From contig NZ_BAABBV010000001.1 of the NCBI RefSeq assembly GCF_039538145.1, positions 1,798,001-1,862,000 of the forward strand: a stretch of DNA of 64,000 nt, read 5' to 3'. The DNA comes from Gryllotalpicola daejeonensis. GTDB taxonomy: Bacteria > Actinomycetota > Actinomycetes > Actinomycetales > Microbacteriaceae. Position numbers and translations under genes: made by a program. The notes beneath the pieces are model-generated. The model was not told where the DNA came from. It did no database searches and saw only the letters and a list, made by a program, of their open reading frames with translations. This document shows, piece after piece, positions 51,510 through 59,474 of the stretch. The number at the start of each line of letters is the position of its first letter. Within the stretch, counting starts at the first letter, position 1.

Positions 51510-53501
51510 TCAGGGCTGCATCGGCAGGTTCGACAGCGGCGTGGCCTCCGAGCGCAGCGGCAGACGCACGGTGAACGTCGACCCGTGGCCCGGTTCGCTC
51601 TGCACCGAGATCGTGCCGCCATGCGCGTCCACGATCGCCTTGACGATCGTGAGTCCGATGCCGACGCCCTGGATCGCCGCCTCGCGCACCTCGCGCGTGC
51701 GGAAGAAGCGATCGAACAGGCGCACCTGGTCGGACTTGCTGATGCCGCGCCCGTTGTCGGCGACCGCGATGATGACGGATGTCTGATCCCGATCGAGCGT
51801 GACCGTGATGACCCCGCTCTCCGGTGAGTACTTGAGCGCGTTGGAGATGAGATTGTCCACGACCTGCTTCACCCGGCCGGCGTCGACATGGGCGAGCACC
51901 GTGCCCTGCGGCGCGTGAAGCTCGAGCTTCTGGTGCGACTCGGCGAGCGCCGGGCGGAACGCCGACACGGACTGGGTGAGCAGAGTCGAGACATCCGTCG
52001 GCTCGATACGCAGCGCGAGGTCGTGCGTGCTGGTGCTCAGCAGGTCCCGGATGAGCGTCAGCATCTGCTCGGCGCTGCGCTGGATGGTGCGGAACTCCTT
52101 GCCGAAGCCGAGCGCCTCGACGTCGTGGCTGTCGGCGATCAGGTCGAGGTAGCCGACGATCGAGGTGAGCGGCGTGCGCAGTTCGTGCGAGACGGTGGCC
52201 AGGTATTCCTCGCGGATCTCGATCGCGTTGGCGAGGTCCGTGACGTCGTAGGTCACGACGGCCGAGCCGAGCCGCTCGCCGCCCGGGCGCGCGATCGTGT
52301 GCGCCTCGGTGATGATGGCACGCTGCTCGCCCTCGGGGTCGCCGATCCAGTAGATGAGGCCGCGCTGATCGCCCTCGATCGTCTCGGAGATGATGTTCTT
52401 GTCCTGCTTGACGCGCGTGCGGCGGTCGGAGGCGTAGACGTGGCTGCTGAGGCCGGTGACCGGGTCGAAGCCCGCGAGCGCGAGGAACGTCTCGACGGTG
52501 CGGTTGTGCAGCTTCGGGTGGTTCTCGGTGTCGTAGAACAGCACGCCGACGTTCACCGCATCGGCGATCGAGCGGATCACGACGCCGAGCTCGTCCATCT
52601 CGTCGAGCAGTCGCTGCAGCTCGGACGAGGTCTGGTTGAGCTGCTCTCGCGCGTAGCGCTCGCGATCGCGCAGCCAGAGCTCCGACGCGGCACGCCCGAT
52701 CTGGATGCCGATGTAGGCCAGCAGGGATCGCTCGAACGCCGTCCGGTGCGCCGTCGGCGGATCGGCGACGACGAGCGCGCCCGTGACGCCGTCGTCGCAG
52801 TCGACAGGCACGACGGTGAACTGCCCGGCCTCAGCGCCGGCGAAGAGGTGTCTCTGCAGCTCAGGCGCCTGGGCCGGGTCGACGGTCGCGACGCGCTCGT
52901 CATCGAGGCGCGGCGCCGCCGTCCAGCGCTCGTTGGGGTCGCGTGTGCTGCAGCTCGGCATGAGCGGCGCGATGAGCTCGCCCAGGTGAGGCATCCTCCC
53001 GTCGCGCGCGCTCCAGCTCACGTTCGGAATGGGGTCCTTCGCGCCGTCCGGCCCCGAGGGGATCACGAGCAGCGCGTCGTGCGCACCCATCAGCTCTCGC
53101 ACGCCGCCCGTCGCGGTCTGGGCGAGCGCATCGAGCGTCTCGGCCATGTGGATCGCCCAGGTCAGCTGCATCGCACTGTCGCGCAGTTTCTCGGCAGCCT
53201 CCCTCCGTGACCGGCGGCGGGCGCTGCGCTTGCGCAGCAGCTCCACCCGTACGACCAGCTCATCGGCGACGTCGTCGACGAGCAGATAGTCGCGATCCGG
53301 CGACGACGCGAGGGCGTCGAGCGGCAGATCGCCGATCGACGACGCGACGAAGAGAACGGGCCCACGCTCGCGCGCCGCCGGCCCTTCTGTGACGGTGGCC
53401 ACGCTCGGCGCGACGCCGGCGGCATCCAGCGTCGCCCGCGCCTCGGCGGCGCAGGTGGCGTCAAGAGCGAGAACCGCGATGGGGACAGCTGACCTCGGCA
53501 T
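51510..53501 (-). CDS. Soluble sensor histidine kinase (GAF-PAS-HisKA-HATPase)
   Basis: A 663-residue kinase without membrane helices. Residues 1-95 look like a degenerate receiver or Rossmann unit, then GAF-like (about 110-290), PAS-like (about 305-430), HisKA with phospho-acceptor H439 in VSHELRTPLTSIVGYL, and HATPase with N-box DNLISNALKYSP, VADNGRGIS and GVGIGLTIVKAIV. It should sense an intracellular or diffusible signal. The OmpR-type regulator upstream (53897-54700) is the likely partner. Confidence 0.92.
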   Translation of the reverse strand: MPRSAVPIAVLALDATCAAEARATLDAAGVAPSVATVTEGPAARERGPVLFVASSIGDLPLDALASSPDRDYLLVDDVADELVVRVELLRKRSARRRSRREAAEKLRDSAMQLTWAIHMAETLDALAQTATGGVRELMGAHDALLVIPSGPDGAKDPIPNVSWSARDGRMPHLGELIAPLMPSCSTRDPNERWTAAPRLDDERVATVDPAQAPELQRHLFAGAEAGQFTVVPVDCDDGVTGALVVADPPTAHRTAFERSLLAYIGIQIGRAASELWLRDRERYAREQLNQTSSELQRLLDEMDELGVVIRSIADAVNVGVLFYDTENHPKLHNRTVETFLALAGFDPVTGLSSHVYASDRRTRVKQDKNIISETIEGDQRGLIYWIGDPEGEQRAIITEAHTIARPGGERLGSAVVTYDVTDLANAIEIREEYLATVSHELRTPLTSIVGYLDLIADSHDVEALGFGKEFRTIQRSAEQMLTLIRDLLSTSTHDLALRIEPTDVSTLLTQSVSAFRPALAESHQKLELHAPQGTVLAHVDAGRVKQVVDNLISNALKYSPESGVITVTLDRDQTSVIIAVADNGRGISKSDQVRLFDRFFRTREVREAAIQGVGIGLTIVKAIVDAHGGTISVQSEPGHGSTFTVRLPLRSEATPLSNLPMQP

Positions 53502-53896
53502 GCAGCGCCTCCTCCTTCGGACGACCTGAGCAACCCTTGAGCCATCTTGAGGGTTAGCCGGGGAAATTCCGCCCTCAGAACCGGCAGACTCGTACGCAGT
53601 TGCCCCGAAGCAACTGCCCAGCCCTCAACCTGTGGTTTGTGGGGCGCCTCCAACCCGATTGAAGACGCCCCTCCCCCATATTTTCCGAGCAGCCCTCAAC
53701 CCGAATGTGGACTCTCGGCACACGGGACCTCCTCGCGAGTCACGTCGCAGGTCAGTGCCATGTGTCAGACCTAAGGGTATCTGGCCGGGACAGCGCATTC
53801 CACACCGATTAGGGCTACTTCTGCATTTCCCGCACCCCGAGAACAGGGGGGTCTGTGCACCCGAATGGCCGCAATGCGATCGCAAACGGTCGCAGA
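53502..53896. promoter_or_regulatory. 395-bp intergenic region with repeated TTGAGG/CCCTCAA elements and a hairpin
   Basis: No gene. It contains CTTGAGCCATCTTGAGG then GTTAGCCG (53536-53560; TTGAG repeated with a 10-nt period), GCCCTCAACCTG (53621-53632), GCCCTCAACCCGAATG (53692-53707) and a perfect 8-bp stem GCAGTTGC/GCAACTGC (53596-53603, 53610-53617). It probably holds the kinase promoter with several response-regulator sites; a small RNA is possible. Confidence 0.55.
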
Positions 53897-54700
53897 TCAG
53901 CCGCGCGGCGCCGCCAGGCGATAGCCGACGCCGCGCACCGTCTCGATGAGGTACGGCGAGGAAGCGCTGTCGGAGAGCTTCTTGCGCAGGTTCCCGATGT
54001 GCACCTCGACCCCGCGCCGGTCGGCCTCGCCGACATACGGATTCACGACGTAATCGTCGCCCCGCAGCAGGCGCGCGAGGTCGTCCTTGCTGCGCACGGT
54101 GCGGCCGGACTGCAGCAGCGCCTGCAGCAGCTCGAACTCGCTGAACGTCAGCTCGAGCTGCTTGCCGTCGCGCGTGACGATGTGCTCGTCGGGGTCGAGG
54201 ACCACGCCGTTGTGCGAGAGCAGGGTGCGCCCCGGCTGGGTCGCCGGCGCCGCCGGGGAGCCGCCCGCGGGCACGGCGGTCTGGCCCGAGGCATCCGTCT
54301 CACCCGGCTGCCTGCTCTCGATGACGCGCGGCCTGCGCAGCATCGCCTCCGCGCGTGCGCGCAGCTCGCGCGGGCGGAACGGCTTGAGCACGTAGTCGTC
54401 AGCACCCGAGCCGAGGCCCTGCAGCGCGTCGATCTCCTCGTCGCGCGCGGTGAGCATGATGATGTACGCCGCGCTGATCGCTCGAACGCGCTTGGCGGTC
54501 TCGAAGCCGTCGATGCCGGGCATGTTGACGTCGATCGTCACGAGAACGGGCTTGCATTCGGCGACTTTCGCCACACCCTCGACGCCGCTCGCAGCCGTGA
54601 CCACCTTGAGGCCGATCTGCTCGAGCACAGCCTGGATGAGCTCCCTGATGCCGGCATCGTCCTCGATGACGACCGCGCATTCGCCGTCTGCGACTCCCAT
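53897..54700 (-). CDS. OmpR-family response regulator
   Basis: A 267-residue regulator: receiver domain with acidic pocket EDDAG, phospho-Asp in VTIDVNMPG, K in VLKPFRPRELRARAEA, a Pro/Gly linker (about 135-165), and a winged-helix Trans_reg_C domain (LTFSEFELLQALLQSGRTVRSKDDL, VEVHIGNLRKKL, IETVRGVGYRL). It directly precedes the kinase gene. TACGCT lies 8 nt before its ATG. Confidence 0.92.
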   Translation of the reverse strand: MGVADGECAVVIEDDAGIRELIQAVLEQIGLKVVTAASGVEGVAKVAECKPVLVTIDVNMPGIDGFETAKRVRAISAAYIIMLTARDEEIDALQGLGSGADDYVLKPFRPRELRARAEAMLRRPRVIESRQPGETDASGQTAVPAGGSPAAPATQPGRTLLSHNGVVLDPDEHIVTRDGKQLELTFSEFELLQALLQSGRTVRSKDDLARLLRGDDYVVNPYVGEADRRGVEVHIGNLRKKLSDSASSPYLIETVRGVGYRLAAPRG

Positions 54701-54750
54701 GAAATCGAAGCGTAGCAATGGCGCAACCATGCTTCCGGCAACCGGTCGCC

Positions 54751-54763
54751 TAGGCTGAGCGTG
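54751..54763 (+). promoter_or_regulatory. Putative leaderless promoter of the ArpA-like gene
   Basis: TAGGCT (54751-54756) ends 7 nt before the ATG. The 63-bp divergent gap to the response-regulator gene also holds CAACC as a direct repeat within a GGCG...CGCC frame. Confidence 0.45.
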
Positions 54764-55399
54764 ATGACTCAACAGCAGCGGGCAACTGCGCGACGAGACG
54801 AGATCATAAGAGCCGCCGCCGCGGAGTTCGACGAGGTCGGCTATGCGGCCGCGTCGCTCTCGAGCATCGCTGCGCGCCTGAACCGCACCAAGGGCGCCAT
54901 GAGCTACCACTTCTCGTCGAAGGGGTCGCTCGCACACGAGGTCGCGCAGTACCACTACAACCAGTGGGAGAAGCTCGCGCCCGCCATCCACGCCGACGGC
55001 TTCACGGGCCTCGAGGCCATGATGGTCCTCTCGTTCGTCGTGGCCGCGCGGTTCCGTGACGACGTGCTGGTGCGCGCCGGCATCCGACTGCAGCAGGACG
55101 CCGGGCTGACCGACGTCGAGCTGCCCCCGCCGTTCGTGTGGTGGATCAAGACGACCCGCGACCTTCTCGCCGAGGGCCAGCGCACCGGCCAGATCGCCGC
55201 CGCCGTCGACATCGACGCCGCGGCCGAAGTTCTCGTCGAGGCGTTCACCGGTGTTCAGCAGGTCGCGCATCGGATGACCGGAGCCCGCGACATCCACGAG
55301 CGCATCGAGCGGTACTGGCTCCAGTTCCTGCCAGGCCTCGGCGTGCCCGATGGGCGCGACCTCGTCGCACGCCTGGGCGCGGCGGCCGCCGAGTACTGA
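54764..55399 (+). CDS. ArpA/ScbR-like TetR regulator (gamma-butyrolactone receptor type)
   Basis: A 211-residue TetR protein: TQQQRATARRDEIIRAAAAE, FDEVGYAAASLSSIAARLNR, TKGAMSYHFSSKGSLAHEV. Unlike generic TetR proteins, the ligand domain follows the ScbR/ArpA pattern: VRAGIRLQQDAG, PFVWWIKTTRDLLAEGQRTGQI, AFTGVQQVAHRMT and YWLQFLPGLGVP. Such receptors leave DNA on binding a butyrolactone. ATG at 54764 (GTG 54761 adjacent). Divergent from the response regulator. Confidence 0.87.
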   Translation: MTQQQRATARRDEIIRAAAAEFDEVGYAAASLSSIAARLNRTKGAMSYHFSSKGSLAHEVAQYHYNQWEKLAPAIHADGFTGLEAMMVLSFVVAARFRDDVLVRAGIRLQQDAGLTDVELPPPFVWWIKTTRDLLAEGQRTGQIAAAVDIDAAAEVLVEAFTGVQQVAHRMTGARDIHERIERYWLQFLPGLGVPDGRDLVARLGAAAAEY

Positions 55400-55453
55400 A
55401 CCGGTCCACGTCCCCCCTTCCGCGTCGCACACCCTTTGGGGTAGACACCGGCT

Positions 55454-55482
55454 TTGCACAGCGCCAGACGTACGTCTAGCCT
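55454..55482 (+). promoter_or_regulatory. Promoter with perfect 12-bp palindrome in the spacer
   Basis: TTGCAC (55454-55459) and TAGCCT (55477-55482) with a 17-nt spacer. The palindrome AGACGTACGTCT (55466-55477) fills the spacer up to the first base of the -10, an ideal repressor position. Drives the receiver-only gene; the ArpA-like protein is a candidate binder. Confidence 0.65.
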
Positions 55483-55518
55483 GAGTCGCACAGGGTGGGG
55501 GGCGACGAAGGGGACCGA

Positions 55519-55902
55519 TTGAAGCGGCAGGAACTTCCGTGCGCCGTCGTCGTCGAAGACGACGACGGGATACGGTCGTTGATCTCCGCCGTGCTCCAGC
55601 ACGCCGGGTTGCGCGTGGTCGCCGTCGCGAACGGCATGGATGGCATCGAGGCGGTGCGCGAGCACGATCCCGTGATCGTCACGGTCGACATCCGCATGCC
55701 GGGCATCGACGGGTTCGAGACGACCCGCCGCATCCGTGAGCTCAGCGCGGCGCTCGTGATCGTGCTGAGCGCGCACGTCGCGGATGCCGACGAGTTCGAG
55801 AGCCTGAAGGCCGGGGCCGACAGATACATCCCGAAGCCGTTCCGCCCGCGCGAGCTGCGCGCCATCGTGGACGCGCGGCTGCGCGAGTTGGACTGCGCGT
55901 AG
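55519..55902 (+). CDS. Single-domain response regulator (receiver only)
   Basis: A 127-residue receiver: VVVEDDDGIRSLISAVLQHAGL, phospho-Asp in VTVDIRMPGIDGFETTRRI, Ser in VLSAH and Lys in IPKPFRPRELRAIVDARL. It closely resembles the receiver of the OmpR-type regulator nearby, with no output domain, so it could be a phosphate sink or act by protein contact. TTG start at 55519 follows AAGGGGA; a GTG at 55495 is possible. Confidence 0.85.
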   Translation: MKRQELPCAVVVEDDDGIRSLISAVLQHAGLRVVAVANGMDGIEAVREHDPVIVTVDIRMPGIDGFETTRRIRELSAALVIVLSAHVADADEFESLKAGADRYIPKPFRPRELRAIVDARLRELDCA

Positions 55903-55920
55903 TCGAGCGGATGCCTGCGT

Positions 55921-56277
55921 CTACGCGGCCGGCAACTGGCGCGTGAGCTCCTCGAGGCTCGCGAAGCGGCCGTCGGCGGCGATCCGGCCGAACAGGAAGA
56001 CCTCCTGCGCGCCGACGCCGCCGTCGCGCTGCGTGACGGTGATGATGTGGCGCTCGGCGTAGCTCGAGCCCTCGGTCAGCTCGCTCTTCACCTCGATGTC
56101 GATGCGCTCGAGGAATCCGCGCAACTGAGTGACCTGCTGCGCGAACGCGGCGCGATCGGTCCAGTCACCGTTCGTGCTCTGGCGGTAGTCGTCGGTGAAA
56201 TGGCGGGTGAGTGCTTGCTCGACGGTCAGTTCCTGGCTGCCGAGCAGATCGTGCAGGGCTGCGGAGATGGAAGGCAT
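55921..56277 (-). CDS. NTF2/SnoaL-like protein
   Basis: A 118-residue protein of the SnoaL-like fold: LTVEQALTRHFTDDYRQSTNG at the start, WTDRAAFAQQVTQLRGFL, and a final beta-rich part with ERHIITVTQRDGG. Members include polyketide cyclases and many proteins of unknown role; nothing here sets the substrate. It is convergent with the receiver-only gene. Confidence 0.75.
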   Translation of the reverse strand: MPSISAALHDLLGSQELTVEQALTRHFTDDYRQSTNGDWTDRAAFAQQVTQLRGFLERIDIEVKSELTEGSSYAERHIITVTQRDGGVGAQEVFLFGRIAADGRFASLEELTRQLPAA

Positions 56278-56341
56278 GCGTCTCTCCTTCGGGTAGGGGA
56301 GGTGGTGCGATGCCTCAACGCTAGCGTGCGGGAAAGCGATT

Positions 56342-57016
56342 TCAGGCGCGCGGCGCGAGCGGTTGCTCGATCGGCAGCACCGGCCAGTCGCGGGCGGCCG
56401 CGAACTCGAGCATGGCGGGGTCCGAGCCGACGACGACGGGGTTCGCCACGCCTTCCAGCAGCGGCAGATCGCTGGAGTGGTCGCCGTAGCCCCAGCTCGG
56501 GGCGTCCTCGCCGATCTCTGCCAGGTACCGGTCGACGACGACGCGTTTGTCGTCGCCGATCATCGCGGCGCTGATGACGCCGGTATAGGCGCCATCTGCG
56601 CCCACCTCGAGCTCGGTGCAATAGAGCGCGTCGGCGCCCACGGCTTCGGCGATCGGCGCCAGCGGCGGCGGGAAGGAACCGGAGACGAGCACGACTCGCG
56701 TGCCGTTCTGCTGGTGCTCGCGAAGCGCTGCCAGCACGTTCGGGCGGTAGAAGCCGGTCTGCTGCTGTGCCCCGGCGAACCACTCCCGGCCGGCCTCGAG
56801 CACCTGCTCGACCGGCTGCCCCGCCCAGATGGCGTAGTAGCGCCGGTTGAACTCGCTGCGCTCGAGCGTCACGACCTGGCCGGCGAGCTCACGCAGGCGC
56901 TCCGGCGAGATCATCGACGGCACGCGCTTGAGATAGAACATCAGGAACGACTCGAGCGTGCGCACCGAGACCAGGGTCTCGTCGACGTCGAAGAATGCGG
57001 CACCTGCTGAGGTCAC
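56342..57016 (-). CDS. HAD-IB family hydrolase
   Basis: A 224-residue phosphatase of the SerB-like HAD-IB class: nucleophile motif FFDVDETLV (D10, D12), VVLVSGSFPPPLAPIAEAVGAD (motif II), and GYGDHSSDLPLLEGVANPVVVGSDP (motif IV). Similar proteins hydrolyse phosphoserine-like or acyl-phosphate lipids. GTG start; TAGCCT ends 6 nt upstream (57023-57028), suggesting a leaderless promoter. It lies 9 bp downstream of the trx gene, so part of its expression may come from there. Confidence 0.88.
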   Translation of the reverse strand: MTSAGAAFFDVDETLVSVRTLESFLMFYLKRVPSMISPERLRELAGQVVTLERSEFNRRYYAIWAGQPVEQVLEAGREWFAGAQQQTGFYRPNVLAALREHQQNGTRVVLVSGSFPPPLAPIAEAVGADALYCTELEVGADGAYTGVISAAMIGDDKRVVVDRYLAEIGEDAPSWGYGDHSSDLPLLEGVANPVVVGSDPAMLEFAAARDWPVLPIEQPLAPRA

Positions 57017-57025
57017 CTCAGAAGG

Positions 57026-57397
57026 CTACTGGCCCGACTGCTCCTGCGCGGCGACCTGGGCACGCACCTCGTCCATGTCGAGGGCGCGGGCCTGGGCGAT
57101 GATGTCGTCGAGCGCCGGCTTGGGCAGCGCGCCGGCCTGCTGGAAGAGGCCGATGCCGTCGCGGAAGACCATCAGCGTCGGGATCGCCTGGATGCCGAGC
57201 GCCCCGGACAACTCGGGCTCTGCGTCGCTGTCGAGCTTGCCGAAGACGATGTCGGTGTTCTCTTCAGAGCTCTGGTCGAAGATCGGCGCGAACATCTTGC
57301 ACGGGCCGCACCAGTCGGCCCAGACGTCGACGACGACGATTCCGTCGCCGAGCACGGTCTGCTCGAAGGTGTCCTTGGTCAGTTCAACGGTGGCCAT
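57026..57397 (-). CDS. trxA: Thioredoxin
   Basis: Disulfide reductase of 123 residues with active site WADWCGPCK (C30, C33) and the cis-proline region AIPTLMVFRDG. The C-terminal extension of about 15 residues (AQVAAQEQSGQ) is beyond the standard fold. The symbol is by family; other thioredoxins may exist in the genome. Confidence 0.93.
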   Translation of the reverse strand: MATVELTKDTFEQTVLGDGIVVVDVWADWCGPCKMFAPIFDQSSEENTDIVFGKLDSDAEPELSGALGIQAIPTLMVFRDGIGLFQQAGALPKPALDDIIAQARALDMDEVRAQVAAQEQSGQ

Positions 57398-57445
57398 GCA
57401 CCCATCCTCCCCTTGATGTGCGCATCGTGGGGCGCGGGTTCGCTC

Positions 57446-57976
57446 TCAGAGGAGGCGCTCGAAGACGAAGTCGTCTTCCCACCGGTCGCCCAGACGGAAG
57501 CGCTTGACGCCCACGTTGGCGAAGCCGGACTTCGCATAGAAGCGCTGTGCACGCGCGTTCTCCTGATTGGTGCCGAGCCAGACGGATGCAGCGCCGCGCG
57601 CGGCCGCCTGCTCGATCGCCGCCTCCATCAGCGCCGCGGCGACGCCCGCCCCGTGGTGCTCTGGCGCGACGTAGATCTTGCTGAGCTCGGCCGTCGGTCG
57701 CGCGGTGAGCTGCGCCGCGACCTGCTCGTCGTAGGGCTCGCCGAAGACGAGCATGGCGTAACCGGAGAGGCCGGTGCCGTCGTCTGCGATGAGCACGAGG
57801 CGTGAGGCATCCGTCACATACTCCGCGAACCGCGCGGCGGTCAGATGCTGCGCGATGAACGCCTCGATGTCGGCGGCCGGCGCGTCGGGCGGGCAGGCGA
57901 GCGGGAAGGTGCGAGCGGCGAGCTCGGCGACGCGCTCGGCATCGGCGGCTGTGGCCTGGGTGATCTGCACGGGCAC
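57446..57976 (-). CDS. GNAT-family N-acetyltransferase
   Basis: A 176-residue acetyltransferase: acetyl-CoA loop IYVAPEHHGAGVAAALMEAAI and GTNQENARAQRFYAKSGF. Substrate unknown. The frame continues upstream to 58060, but GTG 57976 preceded by TACGCT and a 7-nt gap fits a leaderless start (VPVQITQAT). Confidence 0.88.
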   Translation of the reverse strand: MPVQITQATAADAERVAELAARTFPLACPPDAPAADIEAFIAQHLTAARFAEYVTDASRLVLIADDGTGLSGYAMLVFGEPYDEQVAAQLTARPTAELSKIYVAPEHHGAGVAAALMEAAIEQAAARGAASVWLGTNQENARAQRFYAKSGFANVGVKRFRLGDRWEDDFVFERLL

Positions 57977-58071
57977 GCGATCAAGCGTAGGGCGGGCGGA
58001 TGCCGCATCCGCGGTTCGCCCATTGGGCGGTCTCCCAGCTATCCTCGTCGGCTTCGACATAACATAAATGC

Positions 58072-58461
58072 ATGTTGTACACGCGAGGATTTCTTCTGGC
58101 CGGTGTGGTGGCCGCAGCAGTCACCCTCGCCGCGATCGCCGAGCTCCCGGCGAGCTCGGCGGGCGCCGAGACGCGTCACGTCGACGTCGCCGAGCGCACT
58201 GCGCTGCACCAGCTGGGGCGCGCCGTGGGTGCGCATGTGTTCCCGCGCGAGCGCCTGCGCGAACCCGACTTCGACATGGCGCTGCAGGCGCGCGACGCCG
58301 CCGAGCTGACCCAGGGCCACACGCGCGCGGCGATGCTCAAGCTGGCGGACTCCGCCTCGCGCAGCGCCCTGGAGTTCCTGGTCGACTACAACATCGCGGC
58401 CGGCGGCTGGGAGGCCGAGACCGGCATCAGGATGCCTTCTGCCGCGCCACTTCCGGCATAG
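58072..58461 (+). CDS. Small exported protein, unknown function
   Basis: A 129-residue protein with an N-terminal hydrophobic segment (LYTRGFLLAGVVAAAVTLAAIAELPASSAGA), probably a signal peptide or anchor, then a charged helical domain with conserved-looking SRSALEFLVDYNIAAGGWEAE. I do not recognise the family. ATG at 58072; an out-of-frame ATG lies 4 nt earlier. Confidence 0.65.
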   Translation: MLYTRGFLLAGVVAAAVTLAAIAELPASSAGAETRHVDVAERTALHQLGRAVGAHVFPRERLREPDFDMALQARDAAELTQGHTRAAMLKLADSASRSALEFLVDYNIAAGGWEAETGIRMPSAAPLPA

Positions 58462-58535
58462 CCGGCGTCGTTTGAGTTCTGCCGCACGGGGTACCGCTCT
58501 GCGCACATCACCCGTCACAACGGGAGGAGCGAATC

Positions 58536-59369
58536 GTGAGTGAGACTTACCCGCGCACGCCGAATGGGGACGACCACCTCGGCAAGCATGTGGATGACGA
58601 TGCCGTGAACGCGGATCGCGTGGATGGCGATGCCGTGAACGCGAATCGCGCCGAGGACGACGGAGTCGACGACCGCACCGCGGCGACCGAGGCGTACACG
58701 CCGGTCGCCGCCCGCACGCCGACCGGCACCGTCTCGACCGACGGTCGCACCCGCGAGCCCGTCGCGGTGCCGCGAGAGGACGTCACCGCGCGCCGCGAGG
58801 TCGTCGGTCGCCAGGCCGACGAATACGCCGGCATCAAGTGGGGGTCGGCCTTCTTCGGCTGGCTCAGCGCCATGGGCATGACGGTGCTGCTGGTCGCGAT
58901 CCTGAGTGCGATCGGCGCCGGCGTCGACCTCAGCGCCAACAACGGCGATGCGAACAGCGCAGCCCAGGCGGCGAACGACAACGCCGCGACGGTGGGCATC
59001 GTCGGAGCGATTGCACTTGCCGTCATCCTGTTCGTCTCGTACTTCTGCGGCGGCTACGTCGCAGGGCGTATGGCCCGCTTCGCGGGGATCCGCCAGGGAT
59101 TCGCGGTGTGGATCTGGGCGATCATCTTCGCCATCATCGGCGCGATCATCGCGGCGATCGCCGGCTCGAAGTACGACGTGCTCGGCCAGCTGAACAGCTT
59201 CCCGCGCATCCCGGTGAGCGAGGGCACGCTGACGACCGGCGGCATCATCACCGCCATCGTCGTCGCGGTGCTCAGCCTCGTCGGTGCACTGTTGGGCGGC
59301 CTCGCCGGAATGCGGTACCACCGCGCCGTCGACCGCGCCGGGTTCGTCGCGCCGGTCGAAGAGGGCTAG
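58536..59369 (+). CDS. Multi-pass membrane protein (TIGR04086/YrzE-like) with acidic repeat N-terminus
   Basis: A 277-residue protein. The first 95 residues are acidic and disordered, with a tandem 10-residue repeat (VDDDAVNADR / VDGDAVNANR). Then come four hydrophobic helices including FFGWLSAMGMTVLLVAIL and SYFCGGYVAGRMARFAG, the pattern of TIGR04086-type membrane proteins. GTG start at 58536 follows GGGAGGAG. Function unknown; possibly stress-related. Confidence 0.82.
   Translation: MSETYPRTPNGDDHLGKHVDDDAVNADRVDGDAVNANRAEDDGVDDRTAATEAYTPVAARTPTGTVSTDGRTREPVAVPREDVTARREVVGRQADEYAGIKWGSAFFGWLSAMGMTVLLVAILSAIGAGVDLSANNGDANSAAQAANDNAATVGIVGAIALAVILFVSYFCGGYVAGRMARFAGIRQGFAVWIWAIIFAIIGAIIAAIAGSKYDVLGQLNSFPRIPVSEGTLTTGGIITAIVVAVLSLVGALLGGLAGMRYHRAVDRAGFVAPVEEG
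58591..58650 (+). repeat. 30-bp tandem repeat, two units, coding
   Basis: Units 58591-58620 and 58621-58650 differ at two bases and share GATGCCGTGAACGCG. They encode the acidic repeat at the N-terminus of the membrane protein and look like a recent slippage duplication. Confidence 0.8.
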
Positions 59370-59388
59370 CACCGCGCGGATCACGGAC

Positions 59389-59419
59389 GAGGGGCGGATG
59401 CATGAGGCATCCGCCCCTC
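59389..59419 (+). terminator. Terminator hairpin after the membrane-protein gene
   Basis: Perfect 13-bp stem GAGGGGCGGATGC/GCATCCGCCCCTC with 5-nt loop, followed by ATCTTT. Confidence 0.75.
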
Positions 59420-59474
59420 ATCTTTGCCTGTGGGAAATTAGCGGCGCGCGCGTCACGGGCATAGGTTTGATGCC

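Noticed and set aside
53596..53617. GCAGTTGC/GCAACTGC stem as a rho-independent terminator of the response-regulator gene
   Set aside because: No T-run follows on either strand and it lies 280 bp past the gene; an operator or RNA structure is as likely.
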